The notes beneath the pieces are model-generated. The model saw nothing but the letters and a program-made list of their open reading frames with translations, was not told the DNA's origin and did not search any database. From assembly GCA_048498415.1 (NCBI GenBank), contig JBEHYA010000078.1:1-9379 (forward strand): 9,379 nucleotides of DNA, read 5' to 3'. Positions 1-6,880 of the stretch are shown one piece after another (position 1 is the first letter of the stretch; each line of letters starts with the position of its first letter). The translations under genes and the position numbers were made by a program. This DNA comes from JBEHYA01 sp048498415 (GTDB lineage: Bacteria > Pseudomonadota > Alphaproteobacteria > UBA9219 > RGZA01).

Positions 1-16
1 GAAAACAAGAGACACT

Positions 17-40
17 GGATCCCCGCCTGCGCGGGGATGC
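17..40. repeat. Short extragenic palindrome
   Basis: A GC-rich hairpin: arm ATCCCCGC at 19-26 pairs with GCGGGGAT at 31-38 around a 4-base loop, and the stem can be extended to 17-40 with one mismatch. It belongs to the widespread class of dispersed palindromes with a GGATCCCCGC core found between genes in many Proteobacteria. It lies just downstream of the stop codon of the minus-strand gene ending at 59, so it could protect or terminate that transcript. No T-run follows it in that direction, so terminator function is only inferred. Confidence 0.6.
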
Positions 41-58
41 CTGAAAGTCTAAACCCCG

Positions 59-1042
59 TTACTGCCCCAGCACGTAGCTAAAGATTAACGGCGCGACGAT
101 GGTGGCATCGGAGGTGATGCTGTGCCGTTCGGATTTCGCCGTGAGCTTGCCCCAGGTGATTTTTTCGGATGGCGCGGCGCCCGAATAGCCGCCGTAGCTT
201 TCCTGCGCGTCGGTGATCTGGGCGAAATAATCCCACACCGGCACGTCGCCGGCTTCGTCTTCCTGGTGCATGTCCTGGCGGATCAGCGGCACGACGCAGA
301 TGGGGAAATCGCCGGCGATGCCGCCGCCGATCTGGAAAAAGCCCATGCGGCTTTTGGCCGAGGTCTTGCGGTACCAGTCGACCATGAACTTCATGTAGTG
401 GAGGCCGCCCTTGATGGCATCGAGTTCAAAATCGCCCTGCATGTGGCGCGAGACCGCGATGTTGCCACACGATGAATCTTCCCAGCCCGGCACGACGATG
501 GGCAGGTTTTTCTCGGCCGCCGCCAGCATCCAGGAATGTTCGCGCGGGATCTGGAACTGTTTCTGGAATTCCTTATCGAGCAGGATTTCATAGAGGAATT
601 CATGCGGAAACCGCGGCTTTTTGTCGCGTGACGCCTTTTGCCACAGCGGCAGTAAATAACCTTCCATGCGGCGGAACGCTTCTTCTTCCGGAATGCACAC
701 ATCCGTGACGCGGTTGAAGTGGTTCTTGAGTAATTCTTCTTCATCCTGCGGGGTGATGTCGCGGTAATGGGGAACTTTATGATAGTAGTTGTGCGCAACC
801 GCGTTGAACACGTCTTCTTCCAAGTTCGCGCCGGTGCAGGAGATGATGGCGACCTTGTCTTGGCGGATCATTTCCGCCAGCTGAATGCCGATTTCGGCGG
901 TGGACATGGCGCCCGCCATGGCGATCATCATCTTGCCGCCGCCTTCCACAAAATTCTTGTAGCCCTTGGCCGCGCGCACCGTGGTGCCGGCGTTGAAGTG
1001 CAGGTAATTCTTTTCCATGAAGGCGGTAATGGGGCCGGGCAT
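59..1042 (-). CDS. Deoxyhypusine synthase-like polyamine enzyme
   Basis: A 327-residue protein of the NAD-dependent deoxyhypusine synthase (DHS) / homospermidine synthase fold. Family landmarks are FNAGTTVRAAKGY (16-28), GGGKMMIAMAGAMSTAEIG (34-52), ISCTGANLEED (67-77), PGWEDSSCGN (185-194), the GGG turn at 239-241 and SGAAPSEKITWGKL (287-300), which matches the SGA...AVSWGKI block of eukaryotic DHS. In eukaryotic DHS the turn reads GGGVVK and its lysine is the catalytic aminobutyl carrier; here it reads GGGIAG, so the lysine is replaced by Gly244. This is the usual form of the bacterial DHS-like branch as I remember it. That branch has been linked to homospermidine-type polyamine synthesis from putrescine or agmatine rather than to eIF5A, which bacteria lack. 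Start: AAGGA (complement of 1051-1055) lies about 8 bases upstream of the ATG. The divergent neighbour is an agmatinase-type ureohydrolase, which supports a polyamine role. The family is secure; the exact substrate is not. Confidence 0.87.
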   Translation of the reverse strand: MPGPITAFMEKNYLHFNAGTTVRAAKGYKNFVEGGGKMMIAMAGAMSTAEIGIQLAEMIRQDKVAIISCTGANLEEDVFNAVAHNYYHKVPHYRDITPQDEEELLKNHFNRVTDVCIPEEEAFRRMEGYLLPLWQKASRDKKPRFPHEFLYEILLDKEFQKQFQIPREHSWMLAAAEKNLPIVVPGWEDSSCGNIAVSRHMQGDFELDAIKGGLHYMKFMVDWYRKTSAKSRMGFFQIGGGIAGDFPICVVPLIRQDMHQEDEAGDVPVWDYFAQITDAQESYGGYSGAAPSEKITWGKLTAKSERHSITSDATIVAPLIFSYVLGQ

Positions 1043-1202
1043 AGTATTTTTCCTTGTGAAAAAGTGGCGAAACGCCGGAGAGGATGTCTTTCGTTTTGGC
1101 GCGTAAACGCCGGCTAGTCAATCTTTGCTTTAAGGGCGATTTTGGCTTGCCTTGATGGGCTTAACGGCTATGTTTTGAAGCATCATTTGTGAAGGAACAA
1201 CC
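1043..1202. promoter_or_regulatory. Divergent promoter region, DHS-like / ureohydrolase
   Basis: These 160 bases separate two divergent genes and must hold both promoters. For the rightward gene, TTGCCT (1147-1152) and TATGTT (1169-1174) are 16 bases apart and could be -35/-10 boxes; GAAGGA (1191-1196) is a good ribosome binding site 6 bases before the ATG at 1203. For the leftward gene, a TTGACT box (complement of 1116-1121) could be a -35, but I see no convincing -10 at the right distance. AACGCCGG occurs twice (1071-1078 and 1106-1113), and the later copy is part of a short dyad GCGT-AA-ACGC (1101-1110). These could bind a shared regulator, but that is conjecture. Confidence 0.4.
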
Positions 1203-2090
1203 ATGGCTTCTCCCGCCCATTTATCCCCCAAAGCCGGCTTTCTCGGCATGCCCAAAAAAATGGCGAACCCCAAGGCGGTGATCATTCCCTTTGGCCTCGA
1301 GGAAAGCGTTTCCTATGGCGGCGGCACGGCGAAAGGCCCGGCGGCGATCTTGAAAGCCTCGCACCAGGTGGAACTGTTCGATGAAGCGTTGTGGAAGGAA
1401 CCGGTATTTGAATATGGCGTGACGACGCTGGAAGAACCCGTGATCAAGCGCGGGTTAAAGCCGGCGCTGAGCCAACTGGAAGATATTGTGGAAGGCGTGC
1501 TGGCGAACGGGCAATTTCCGTTCGTGCTGGGGGGCGAGCATTCGCTGACCGCCGGCAGTATTCGGCCTTTCGTCAAGCGCCACAAAAAAATCGGTGTGCT
1601 GCATTTCGATGCGCATGCGGATTTGCGCGATGGCTATGACGGCGAACATTACAGCCACGCGGCAGCGTTGCGGCGCGTGCTGGATTACCCGGAAGTCGTG
1701 AAACATGTTTCCATCGGCATTCGCAATATTTCGGCCGAAGAAATCCCGTTTTTGAAAGGCAATGCCGACCGCATTCGCATGTTCTTCGCCAAGGACAAGA
1801 AGGACTGGAATATCGAGAAAATGCTGGAGCCGCTGGATGGTTTGCCCGTCTATTTCTCGTTCGATATCGATGGCTTTGATGGCAGCGTGATGCCCGCCAC
1901 CGGCACGCCGGAGCCCGGCGGTTTATTTTGGCCGGAAGTCATGGAAATTATGGATGCCGCCCGCGGCCGTTTGAATTTCGTCGGCGCCGATCTGGTGGAA
2001 CTTTCCCCCCGCAAAGACCTGCATGCCTGCGATTTTCTGGCGGCGAAGCTTGTCTATAAAATGCTGAATACGTGTTTGTTGAAAAAATAA
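1203..2090 (+). CDS. speB: Agmatinase-family ureohydrolase
   Basis: A 295-residue, full-length member of the arginase/agmatinase superfamily (E. coli SpeB has 306). All binuclear manganese ligand motifs are present: GGEHSLT (His113), FDAHADL (Asp136, His138, Asp140) and SFDIDGFD (Asp221, Asp223), followed by the substrate-loop sequence MPATGTPEPGG (230-240) and GADLVELSP (261-269). These enzymes hydrolyse a guanidino group to urea, classically agmatine to putrescine. The start at 1203 is supported by GAAGGA 6 bases upstream; the next in-frame ATG (Met16) has no such site. It is divergent from a DHS-like polyamine gene, so the two probably act on the same pool: the ureohydrolase may supply putrescine, or remove guanidino groups from a product the DHS-like enzyme makes from agmatine. 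Guanidinobutyrase or formiminoglutamase activity cannot be excluded from sequence alone. Transcription ends toward the inverted repeat at 2100-2279. Confidence 0.88.
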   Translation: MASPAHLSPKAGFLGMPKKMANPKAVIIPFGLEESVSYGGGTAKGPAAILKASHQVELFDEALWKEPVFEYGVTTLEEPVIKRGLKPALSQLEDIVEGVLANGQFPFVLGGEHSLTAGSIRPFVKRHKKIGVLHFDAHADLRDGYDGEHYSHAAALRRVLDYPEVVKHVSIGIRNISAEEIPFLKGNADRIRMFFAKDKKDWNIEKMLEPLDGLPVYFSFDIDGFDGSVMPATGTPEPGGLFWPEVMEIMDAARGRLNFVGADLVELSPRKDLHACDFLAAKLVYKMLNTCLLKK

Positions 2091-2099
2091 ATTAGAATT

Positions 2100-2279
2100 C
2101 CCTTCCCTTGAGGGCGCTTTGCACAAAACCATTCCGTCATGCCTTTGAAGAGCCGGCATCCACGAAAAGCCCAGCAGGAAAGCCTTCGTTTTGCGGCCTT
2201 TCGTGGACCCCGGCCTTCGCCGGGGTGACGCGTGTGGATGCTGAGGGTCCTTTTGTGCAAAGCGCCCTCAAGAGGAGGG
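2100..2279. repeat. Nested inverted-repeat element between convergent genes
   Basis: The outer arms at 2100-2128 and 2251-2279 are 29 bases each and complementary at 27 of 29 positions. Between them lies a second structure: TCCACGAAA (2159-2167) pairs with TTTCGTGGA (2199-2207), directly followed by the hairpin CCCCGGC-CTTC-GCCGGGG (2208-2225), the core of a common dispersed palindrome. The element fills the gap between the stop of the ureohydrolase gene (2090) and the stop of the convergent gene (2291). A long stem here would act as a transcription barrier or mRNA 3'-end stabiliser for both strands. The layout looks like one palindromic repeat embedded in another. Confidence 0.8.
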
Positions 2280-2290
2280 GAGAAATGGAA

Positions 2291-3307
2291 TTAGCTTTCA
2301 AAATTTTCGTTGGTGATCACGCGAAGGCCAAGCGCGGCAGCGCTGGGACGCGCAGGTGTTACTGCTGGCATTGGCATGCTGCTATCAGTCGGGAGGCTGG
2401 GCAGCACCGTGGCAAGCACGGCATGGGATGGTTTTGGCCGCAGGGCCGGCAGATCGTATAAAAAATAGCGCAGCAGCTGGATTTCATTGCGGCGCATAAC
2501 AGGCGCGACTTTTTTCAGCGTTTTCAGGTAAGCCGAATGGTGGCGCGTTTGCGGGGCGAAGAACGCGGTACCGTCATCGGCGGCGGTGACCAGCGCGGTT
2601 ATCTTTTCATCGCGCAGGCGCCGGCGATGCAGCACGGCGCGCGGCATGAGTGCGAGATAAAGACTATCCATCACGCCGCCCAGATCGCCGAAATCACGGG
2701 TATGCAGGCTGCCATCCGCCCAGAGGGGGCGCAGGCCCGACATAAAAATTTTATCCAGCACAAGGGCGCCGAGCGTTGCGTTGTGTTCAGAGGAACCGCC
2801 GGCGCCGCACATCCATTGCCCGTGCACGGCGCGGTGGCCGGCATTCACGATATCGGTGCCGATCAGCAGCGGCGCGAACCGCGCGGCGCGGACATGGATT
2901 TCCCCCACATCATTACCGGGCAGCGTCTTATCGGCGGTGTAATCCTGGAGCATTTTGAATGCCGTGAGCTGCCCGCCCACGCCATACAGGGCAAGGCGCA
3001 GCGCGCGGGCGATGCGGCCCAGATTTTGCGGATCGTTCAGCGGCACATTTTCAGCCGGCATCGCACTGGCATAAAACGGCGTGGCGTGGCCGGGGACTTC
3101 CGCATGCGTCCAGCGCTTGCCGGCGCGCGCGGCGCGGCGTTCGGTGAAGGGATCGGGTTCGCCCAGGCGCACGTGGAAACCGGGCTGCAGTTCGCTGGCG
3201 GCGGTAAAGTCGTGCGTAATGGCCGCGGCGCGGGCGGCATCATCCGGCGTCAGGCTGTAAAAGCCGAGCAGTTCTTCAAGGGTGGAAAAAGAAAGGCATT
3301 CCGCCAT
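2291..3307 (-). CDS. Uncharacterised 338-residue protein
   Basis: I do not recognise this protein. It has no signal peptide or obvious membrane segment. The N-terminal part (1-130) looks globular and helical, for example STLEELLGFYSLTPDDAARAAA at 8-29. A central stretch rich in Gly and His (150-202) includes GTDIVNAGHRAVHGQWMCG (150-168) and GSSEHNATLGALVLDKIF (171-188). A basic block RAVLHRRRLRDEK lies at 223-235. The C-terminus (288-338) is rich in Pro, Ser and Ala and probably disordered. The cluster of His157, His162, Cys167 and His175 could bind metal, but no family pattern is matched. A second long open frame lies antisense at 2537-3313; the minus frame is preferred because its protein has a balanced composition and ends beside the repeat element, as a convergent gene would. 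No good Shine-Dalgarno site precedes the ATG; the upstream 20 bases are AT-rich. Confidence 0.72.
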   Translation of the reverse strand: MAECLSFSTLEELLGFYSLTPDDAARAAAITHDFTAASELQPGFHVRLGEPDPFTERRAARAGKRWTHAEVPGHATPFYASAMPAENVPLNDPQNLGRIARALRLALYGVGGQLTAFKMLQDYTADKTLPGNDVGEIHVRAARFAPLLIGTDIVNAGHRAVHGQWMCGAGGSSEHNATLGALVLDKIFMSGLRPLWADGSLHTRDFGDLGGVMDSLYLALMPRAVLHRRRLRDEKITALVTAADDGTAFFAPQTRHHSAYLKTLKKVAPVMRRNEIQLLRYFLYDLPALRPKPSHAVLATVLPSLPTDSSMPMPAVTPARPSAAALGLRVITNENFES

Positions 3308-3388
3308 GTTTAAAATTCATAAAATATGAAGCGTGGCGGCATTGTTATGCGTGCGCGGCACCCATGCAAGAGGCTATTTAATTTCTTA

Positions 3389-3485
3389 TGTCATCCCGCA
3401 CTTGAGGCGGGATCCCATGATGACGCTGCTTGTTGAGAAAAACCAAATGGGATCCCGGGTCGCGCTGCGCTTGCCCGGGATGACA
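3389..3485. repeat. Composite palindromic repeat (GTCATCCCG family)
   Basis: The outer arms are TGTCATCCCG (3389-3398) and CGGGATGACA (3476-3485). Three internal pairings are visible: TCCCGC (3394-3399) with GCGGGA (3407-3412); GATCCCAT (3411-3418) with ATGGGATC (3447-3454); and ATCCCGGG (3452-3459) with CCCGGGAT (3474-3481). It can therefore fold as one cruciform-like unit with two terminal hairpins. This is the type of dispersed extragenic repeat common in alphaproteobacterial genomes. It begins 4 bases past the hemF stop codon and could serve as that gene's 3' end. The rest of the gap back to 3308 shows nothing further apart from an AT-rich stretch before the neighbouring start codon. Confidence 0.8.
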
Positions 3486-3488
3486 AAA

Positions 3489-4403
3489 CTATTCCCAACT
3501 CGCCAGCGGCGGCAGGCTCATGAGAATGGCTTCGACGTTGCCGCCCGTCATCAGGCCAAAGCGGGTGCCGCGGTCGTAGAGCAGGTTGAATTCCACATAG
3601 CGCCCGCGTTTTTTGAGCTGCGCGGCGCGTTCGGTTTCGTCATAGGCTTCAAACATATGGCGGCGCACCAGCTGCGGATAAATTTCCAGAAAGGCCTTGC
3701 CGATGCTTTGCGTAAAGGCAAAATCATGCGCCCAGCTGCCGCTGTCGTGGTAATCGTAAAACACGCCGCCCACGCCGCGCTTTTCGCCGCGATGAGCAAG
3801 CGTGAAATAATCATCGCACCAGTCGCGGTAGGCGGGATAATAGGCGGGGTTGTGGCCATCGCAGGCGCGCTGCAGGGCCGCGTGGAAATCTTTTGTATCG
3901 GCGTCGATGGCAAAAATCGGATTCAGATCCGCGCCGCCGCCGAACCAGCGGTTGGTTGTGCAGATGTGGCGCGTATTCATATGCACGGGCGGCACATGCG
4001 GGTTTTTAGGGTGAATGACCAGGCTGATGCCCGACGCCCAGAACCCGCCGCCTTCGCCCGCGCCCGGAATTGACGCGCGCATTTCGGGCGAGAACTGGCC
4101 ATACACTTCGGAAAAGTTCACGCCCGCTTTCTCGAATACGTCGCCTTTGAGAAGGCGCATTTCGCCGCCTCCGCCATCGCTTTTGTCGGGCGTTTCGCGG
4201 CGCCATTTTTTCGGCGCGAAGCGCGCGCCCTTCACGCCGCTATATTCATCTTCAATTTTTTCTAATGCCGCGCAGATATCGTTCTGCAACTGCCTGAACC
4301 ATGCGGCGGCCTGCGCTTTTTCGCCCGCGCTGGACGGCGCGCTGGCAAGCTGGAAAAGCGGATTGGCGCTGGTTTGCGCGTTCTTTTTCTGGGCCATGTT
4401 CAT
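3489..4403 (-). CDS. hemF: Oxygen-dependent coproporphyrinogen III oxidase
   Basis: A 304-residue protein matching HemF along its length (E. coli HemF has 299). It converts coproporphyrinogen III to protoporphyrinogen IX by two oxygen-dependent decarboxylations in haem synthesis, in the cytoplasm. Signature blocks are GGGGEMRLLKGDVFEKAGVN (77-96), NPHVPPVHMNTRH (134-146, with conserved histidines), RWFGGGADLNP (152-162), YRDWCDDYF (192-200), RGVGGVFYD (209-217) and YVEFNLLYDRGTRFGL (269-284). The first 30 residues are less conserved in look and could be a flexible extension; Met3 is an alternative start. Its ATG overlaps the trmL stop codon as ATGA (4400-4403), so the two are co-transcribed and probably translationally coupled. 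It indicates an organism able to make haem with oxygen. A palindromic repeat follows the stop codon. Confidence 0.96.
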   Translation of the reverse strand: MNMAQKKNAQTSANPLFQLASAPSSAGEKAQAAAWFRQLQNDICAALEKIEDEYSGVKGARFAPKKWRRETPDKSDGGGGEMRLLKGDVFEKAGVNFSEVYGQFSPEMRASIPGAGEGGGFWASGISLVIHPKNPHVPPVHMNTRHICTTNRWFGGGADLNPIFAIDADTKDFHAALQRACDGHNPAYYPAYRDWCDDYFTLAHRGEKRGVGGVFYDYHDSGSWAHDFAFTQSIGKAFLEIYPQLVRRHMFEAYDETERAAQLKKRGRYVEFNLLYDRGTRFGLMTGGNVEAILMSLPPLASWE

Positions 4404-4876
4404 GCGGGTGTTCTATGGCTTTTATTGAGCTGCCGCAAGGCTTCGCCGAGAACGATTGCGGCAGCGGTGATCACGTTAAGGGAACGCGCGTTTGCCGCCA
4501 TGGGAATGACGAGGCGGTGGGGGATTGAAGCGTGGATGGCATCAGGGAGCCCGGCGCTTTCGCGGCCCATGAGCAGCACATCGTTTTCGCGGAAATTAAA
4601 ATCGGTATAAGGCACCGCGGCTTTGGTGGAGAGAATGACGAGGCGTTTGTTTGTGGCATTGGCATCGGCGTGGAATTTTTCCCAGCTGGCATGGCGGGCG
4701 GGGTTGCACAGGTCAAAATAATCCATGGCCACGCGGCGCACGCGGGGCGCGTCCCAGATAAAGCCGAAGGGCTCGATGAGGTCGAGGCCCACGCCCAGGC
4801 ACGCCGCCAGCCGAATGGCCGCGCCGCAATTTTGCGGGATATCGGGCTGATACAGGCTTAGGCGCAGGTTAACCAT
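4400..4876 (-). CDS. trmL: tRNA (cytidine/uridine(34)-2'-O)-methyltransferase
   Basis: A 158-residue minimal SPOUT methyltransferase, the same length as E. coli TrmL (157). It uses S-adenosylmethionine to methylate the 2'-O of wobble nucleotide 34 in tRNA-Leu isoacceptors. Motifs are LYQPDIPQNCGAAIRLAAC (8-26), the knot segment LLMGRESAGLPDA (101-113) and IPMAANARSLNVITAAAIVL (123-142), where the C-terminal trefoil knot binds the cofactor. The gene reads into hemF with an ATGA overlap, a pairing common in Alphaproteobacteria. No strong Shine-Dalgarno site precedes the ATG, and I could not place a convincing promoter in the 120 bases up to the tRNA gene. Confidence 0.95.
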   Translation of the reverse strand: MVNLRLSLYQPDIPQNCGAAIRLAACLGVGLDLIEPFGFIWDAPRVRRVAMDYFDLCNPARHASWEKFHADANATNKRLVILSTKAAVPYTDFNFRENDVLLMGRESAGLPDAIHASIPHRLVIPMAANARSLNVITAAAIVLGEALRQLNKSHRTPA

Positions 4877-4939
4877 GGCCCGCTTTTAAAGCATGAAACG
4901 CGCTTTTGGAATGGGCTTTTGGATATATGCAAAACCCGC

Positions 4940-4968
4940 TTGCATCACGCAGCCGCAGCAGCTAAGAA
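4940..4968 (+). promoter_or_regulatory. Possible promoter of tRNA-Lys
   Basis: TTGCAT (4940-4945) and TAAGAA (4963-4968) are separated by 17 bases, about 30 bases upstream of the mature tRNA 5' end. The -35 box is acceptable but the -10 box matches the consensus at only half its positions, so this is a weak placement based mainly on spacing. The remainder of 4877-4999 holds nothing else I can support. Confidence 0.25.
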
Positions 4969-4999
4969 AGCGCCTTGCTTAACAGCAAAAAAGTGGTGT

Positions 5000-5075
<76 letters not shown>

Positions 5076-5218
5076 TTTTTTAAGATTTTTTAAAATCGAT
5101 AAAAGCGTTAAACGCATTAAACGCATAATAAATTTATAGATGTTCATGCCATTTTTGCTGAACAGACGATCAAATAGTTTTTTAAATTTATATTTTTGGC
5201 CGTGCGCCCAGACACAAC
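5076..5218 (+). promoter_or_regulatory. AT-rich leader after tRNA-Lys
   Basis: A markedly AT-rich stretch between the tRNA 3' end and the 546-residue gene. Two T6 runs (5076-5081 and 5086-5091) follow the CCA, and GATTTT/AAAATC forms a small dyad around the second; these may end the tRNA transcript, though there is no GC-rich stem. TTAAACGCA occurs twice in direct tandem (5108-5116 and 5117-5125), and the first copy is part of the perfect 11-base dyad GCGTTAAACGC (5105-5115), a possible operator. A promoter for the downstream gene is likely here, but the base composition gives too many candidate -10 boxes to choose one. There is no Shine-Dalgarno site before the ATG at 5219. Confidence 0.4.
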
Positions 5219-6859
5219 ATGTTTGAAGATACGATCACACGGGAAGATCCGCTCTCTATTGAGACGCATATACTTCAAGTCACCGGCTGGATTGCTGCTG
5301 AAAACGATCCAGAAGCCATGACAAAAATAAAGCAGATCGTCTGGGACTGGTTGCAAACGGAAATAAATTCGCCCATCTCGGAGGAAATGATCACTGACGA
5401 TGAATTTTCATTATCAACTGATCACGTGCCTTATCTCGATATCTGTTCATTACGCGGCGATGGCACCTTGTCGTGGGTTGTAAAATTACGGCAGCTTGAG
5501 CGGTATCATTTCTGGACGACAGAATTTGAAGCCTATCGCTATGCGGACGGACTCATTCGTGTCGGCATGAATATCTTTTGTGAATACGGTTACGATATCG
5601 CAGCGCAACCGCCTGCCCGGGTGCCAACGTTTATGACGCGGCTTGCGCGTAATTTTTATTTTGAAAGTGACGGCTTCATGCTGATGCACGGTCTTAAACA
5701 GATTGAGCAGGAAGCGGAAGCCGAACTCGCCGTTATGTTAATCAAACACCCTAAACGTGTACTTCCCGTCACCGTCGTTACCCTTCCAGCAGGTAAAACT
5801 GGCGAAATCGATGCTATTGTCGATGTGCAAGAATTAGGTATGCGCCTTGATTTTTTAAGCCATGTCTATTTCCTTCATCCGGCGCAGGAAAGCGCTTTTA
5901 ATAAAAGGATGGGGGAGTGGGGTATTGTTAAGGGCGGCATTCGAACATATCGGCCTGATTTCAATTCAGAGCGTGATACGCCTTCCCGGCATCCGCTAAT
6001 AACCGCAGAGACGCTTCTTAATTGGTCATATGGCAATGACACGGGTGCGCGCGGATATATTGATCATCTATTTAATCAGGCCGCTGCGATCAGCACGCAG
6101 GGCGATGCAGAAAGACGCATGGGCCGGCTTGGTGATGTGCGCGGCGCCATACCCTTAGATAAAAGAATCGGCACGCTTGGACTGGCCTCAAAACAGAAAA
6201 TTCAGACCCTGAATGAAGAAATCCAGCAGGTATGGGCCGAGCTGGTAAGTGCAGACGAAAAGCATTCAGCCCTGGAACAACAGGTGGAAGGGCTGCGCAG
6301 CGAGCGTAATGATCTGCTGCAAACCATTGGCAAGCTAAAGAAGAAAACAAATAGCGGCGGCGAAAGCTCGATCATTACGCTGTGGCGCGAAGCCGGCTCC
6401 CGGCTCGTGCAACCTTTGCCGCGCAGCTATGACGTGATGAAGGATTGGGTGGATGAACATCTGGCGGACCGGCTGGTGGTGTTGCCGCGTGCGTTAAACG
6501 CGGCCAAGAAAGCGGATTACGAAGACCCGACACTGGTTTATCAAAGCTTGTTGCTTTTAGCTTGCGAATACCGCGACCAGTTTATAAATGGCGGGCCGGA
6601 AGCGCGCGCCCGTTTTGATGCGCGCCGTGCCGAGTTGCGGATGGATATTGGCAAGAGCTTTTCGGATACGCCGGGTATTCGAACGGATGCGTATAATGTC
6701 ACATACGGCAATAAGTCTCATACACTGGATTGGCATCTTAAGCGTGGCAATAGCCGGGATACCAAGCACTGCCTGCGCGTATATTTTTTCTTTGATGAAG
6801 AGACCAAACGGCCGGTGGTGGGCCATCTGCCATCGCATCTGGATAACAAACTGACCTAG
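5219..6859 (+). CDS. Unknown 546-residue protein, coiled coil, tRNA-adjacent
   Basis: I cannot assign a family. Three parts are visible. Residues 1-250 form a mixed helix/strand domain with aromatic-rich segments: a WxxExEAYRYADGLIRVGM-like stretch (99-117), the strand KRVLPVTVVTLP (179-190) and GGIRTYRPDF (239-248). Residues about 325-376 are a charged heptad-like coiled coil (KIQTLNEEIQQVWAEL onward) ending in KLKKKTNSGG. Residues 384-546 are a separate domain with YEDPTLVYQSLLLLACEYRDQF (434-455) and the C-terminal block TYGNKSHTLDWHLKRGN (495-511), CLRVYFFFDEE (518-528), VVGHLPSHLDN (533-543). That last block resembles endings I associate loosely with proteins of defence-type loci and RelE/ParE-like small folds, but this is recollection, not a match. 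There are no membrane segments or signal peptide. ATG 5219 is the first start after the in-frame stop at 5183; no ribosome binding site is visible. The 5' part is GC-poorer than the 3' part. It is followed 21 bases later by ogt. Confidence 0.8.
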   Translation: MFEDTITREDPLSIETHILQVTGWIAAENDPEAMTKIKQIVWDWLQTEINSPISEEMITDDEFSLSTDHVPYLDICSLRGDGTLSWVVKLRQLERYHFWTTEFEAYRYADGLIRVGMNIFCEYGYDIAAQPPARVPTFMTRLARNFYFESDGFMLMHGLKQIEQEAEAELAVMLIKHPKRVLPVTVVTLPAGKTGEIDAIVDVQELGMRLDFLSHVYFLHPAQESAFNKRMGEWGIVKGGIRTYRPDFNSERDTPSRHPLITAETLLNWSYGNDTGARGYIDHLFNQAAAISTQGDAERRMGRLGDVRGAIPLDKRIGTLGLASKQKIQTLNEEIQQVWAELVSADEKHSALEQQVEGLRSERNDLLQTIGKLKKKTNSGGESSIITLWREAGSRLVQPLPRSYDVMKDWVDEHLADRLVVLPRALNAAKKADYEDPTLVYQSLLLLACEYRDQFINGGPEARARFDARRAELRMDIGKSFSDTPGIRTDAYNVTYGNKSHTLDWHLKRGNSRDTKHCLRVYFFFDEETKRPVVGHLPSHLDNKLT

Positions 6860-6880
6860 CGCCACCGGCTTCAAGCGCGT

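Noticed and set aside
2054..2260. Short minus-strand frame containing HPGEGRGP
   Set aside because: This peptide is the translation of the dispersed palindrome and appears as a spurious small protein in many genomes.
2537..3313. 258-residue open frame on the plus strand
   Set aside because: It is antisense to the 338-residue minus-strand gene. Its protein is dominated by Gly, Ala, Arg and His in the way a high-GC shadow frame is, and no start signal is present.
3333..4073. 246-residue open frame on the plus strand
   Set aside because: It is antisense to hemF and begins inside the palindromic repeat.
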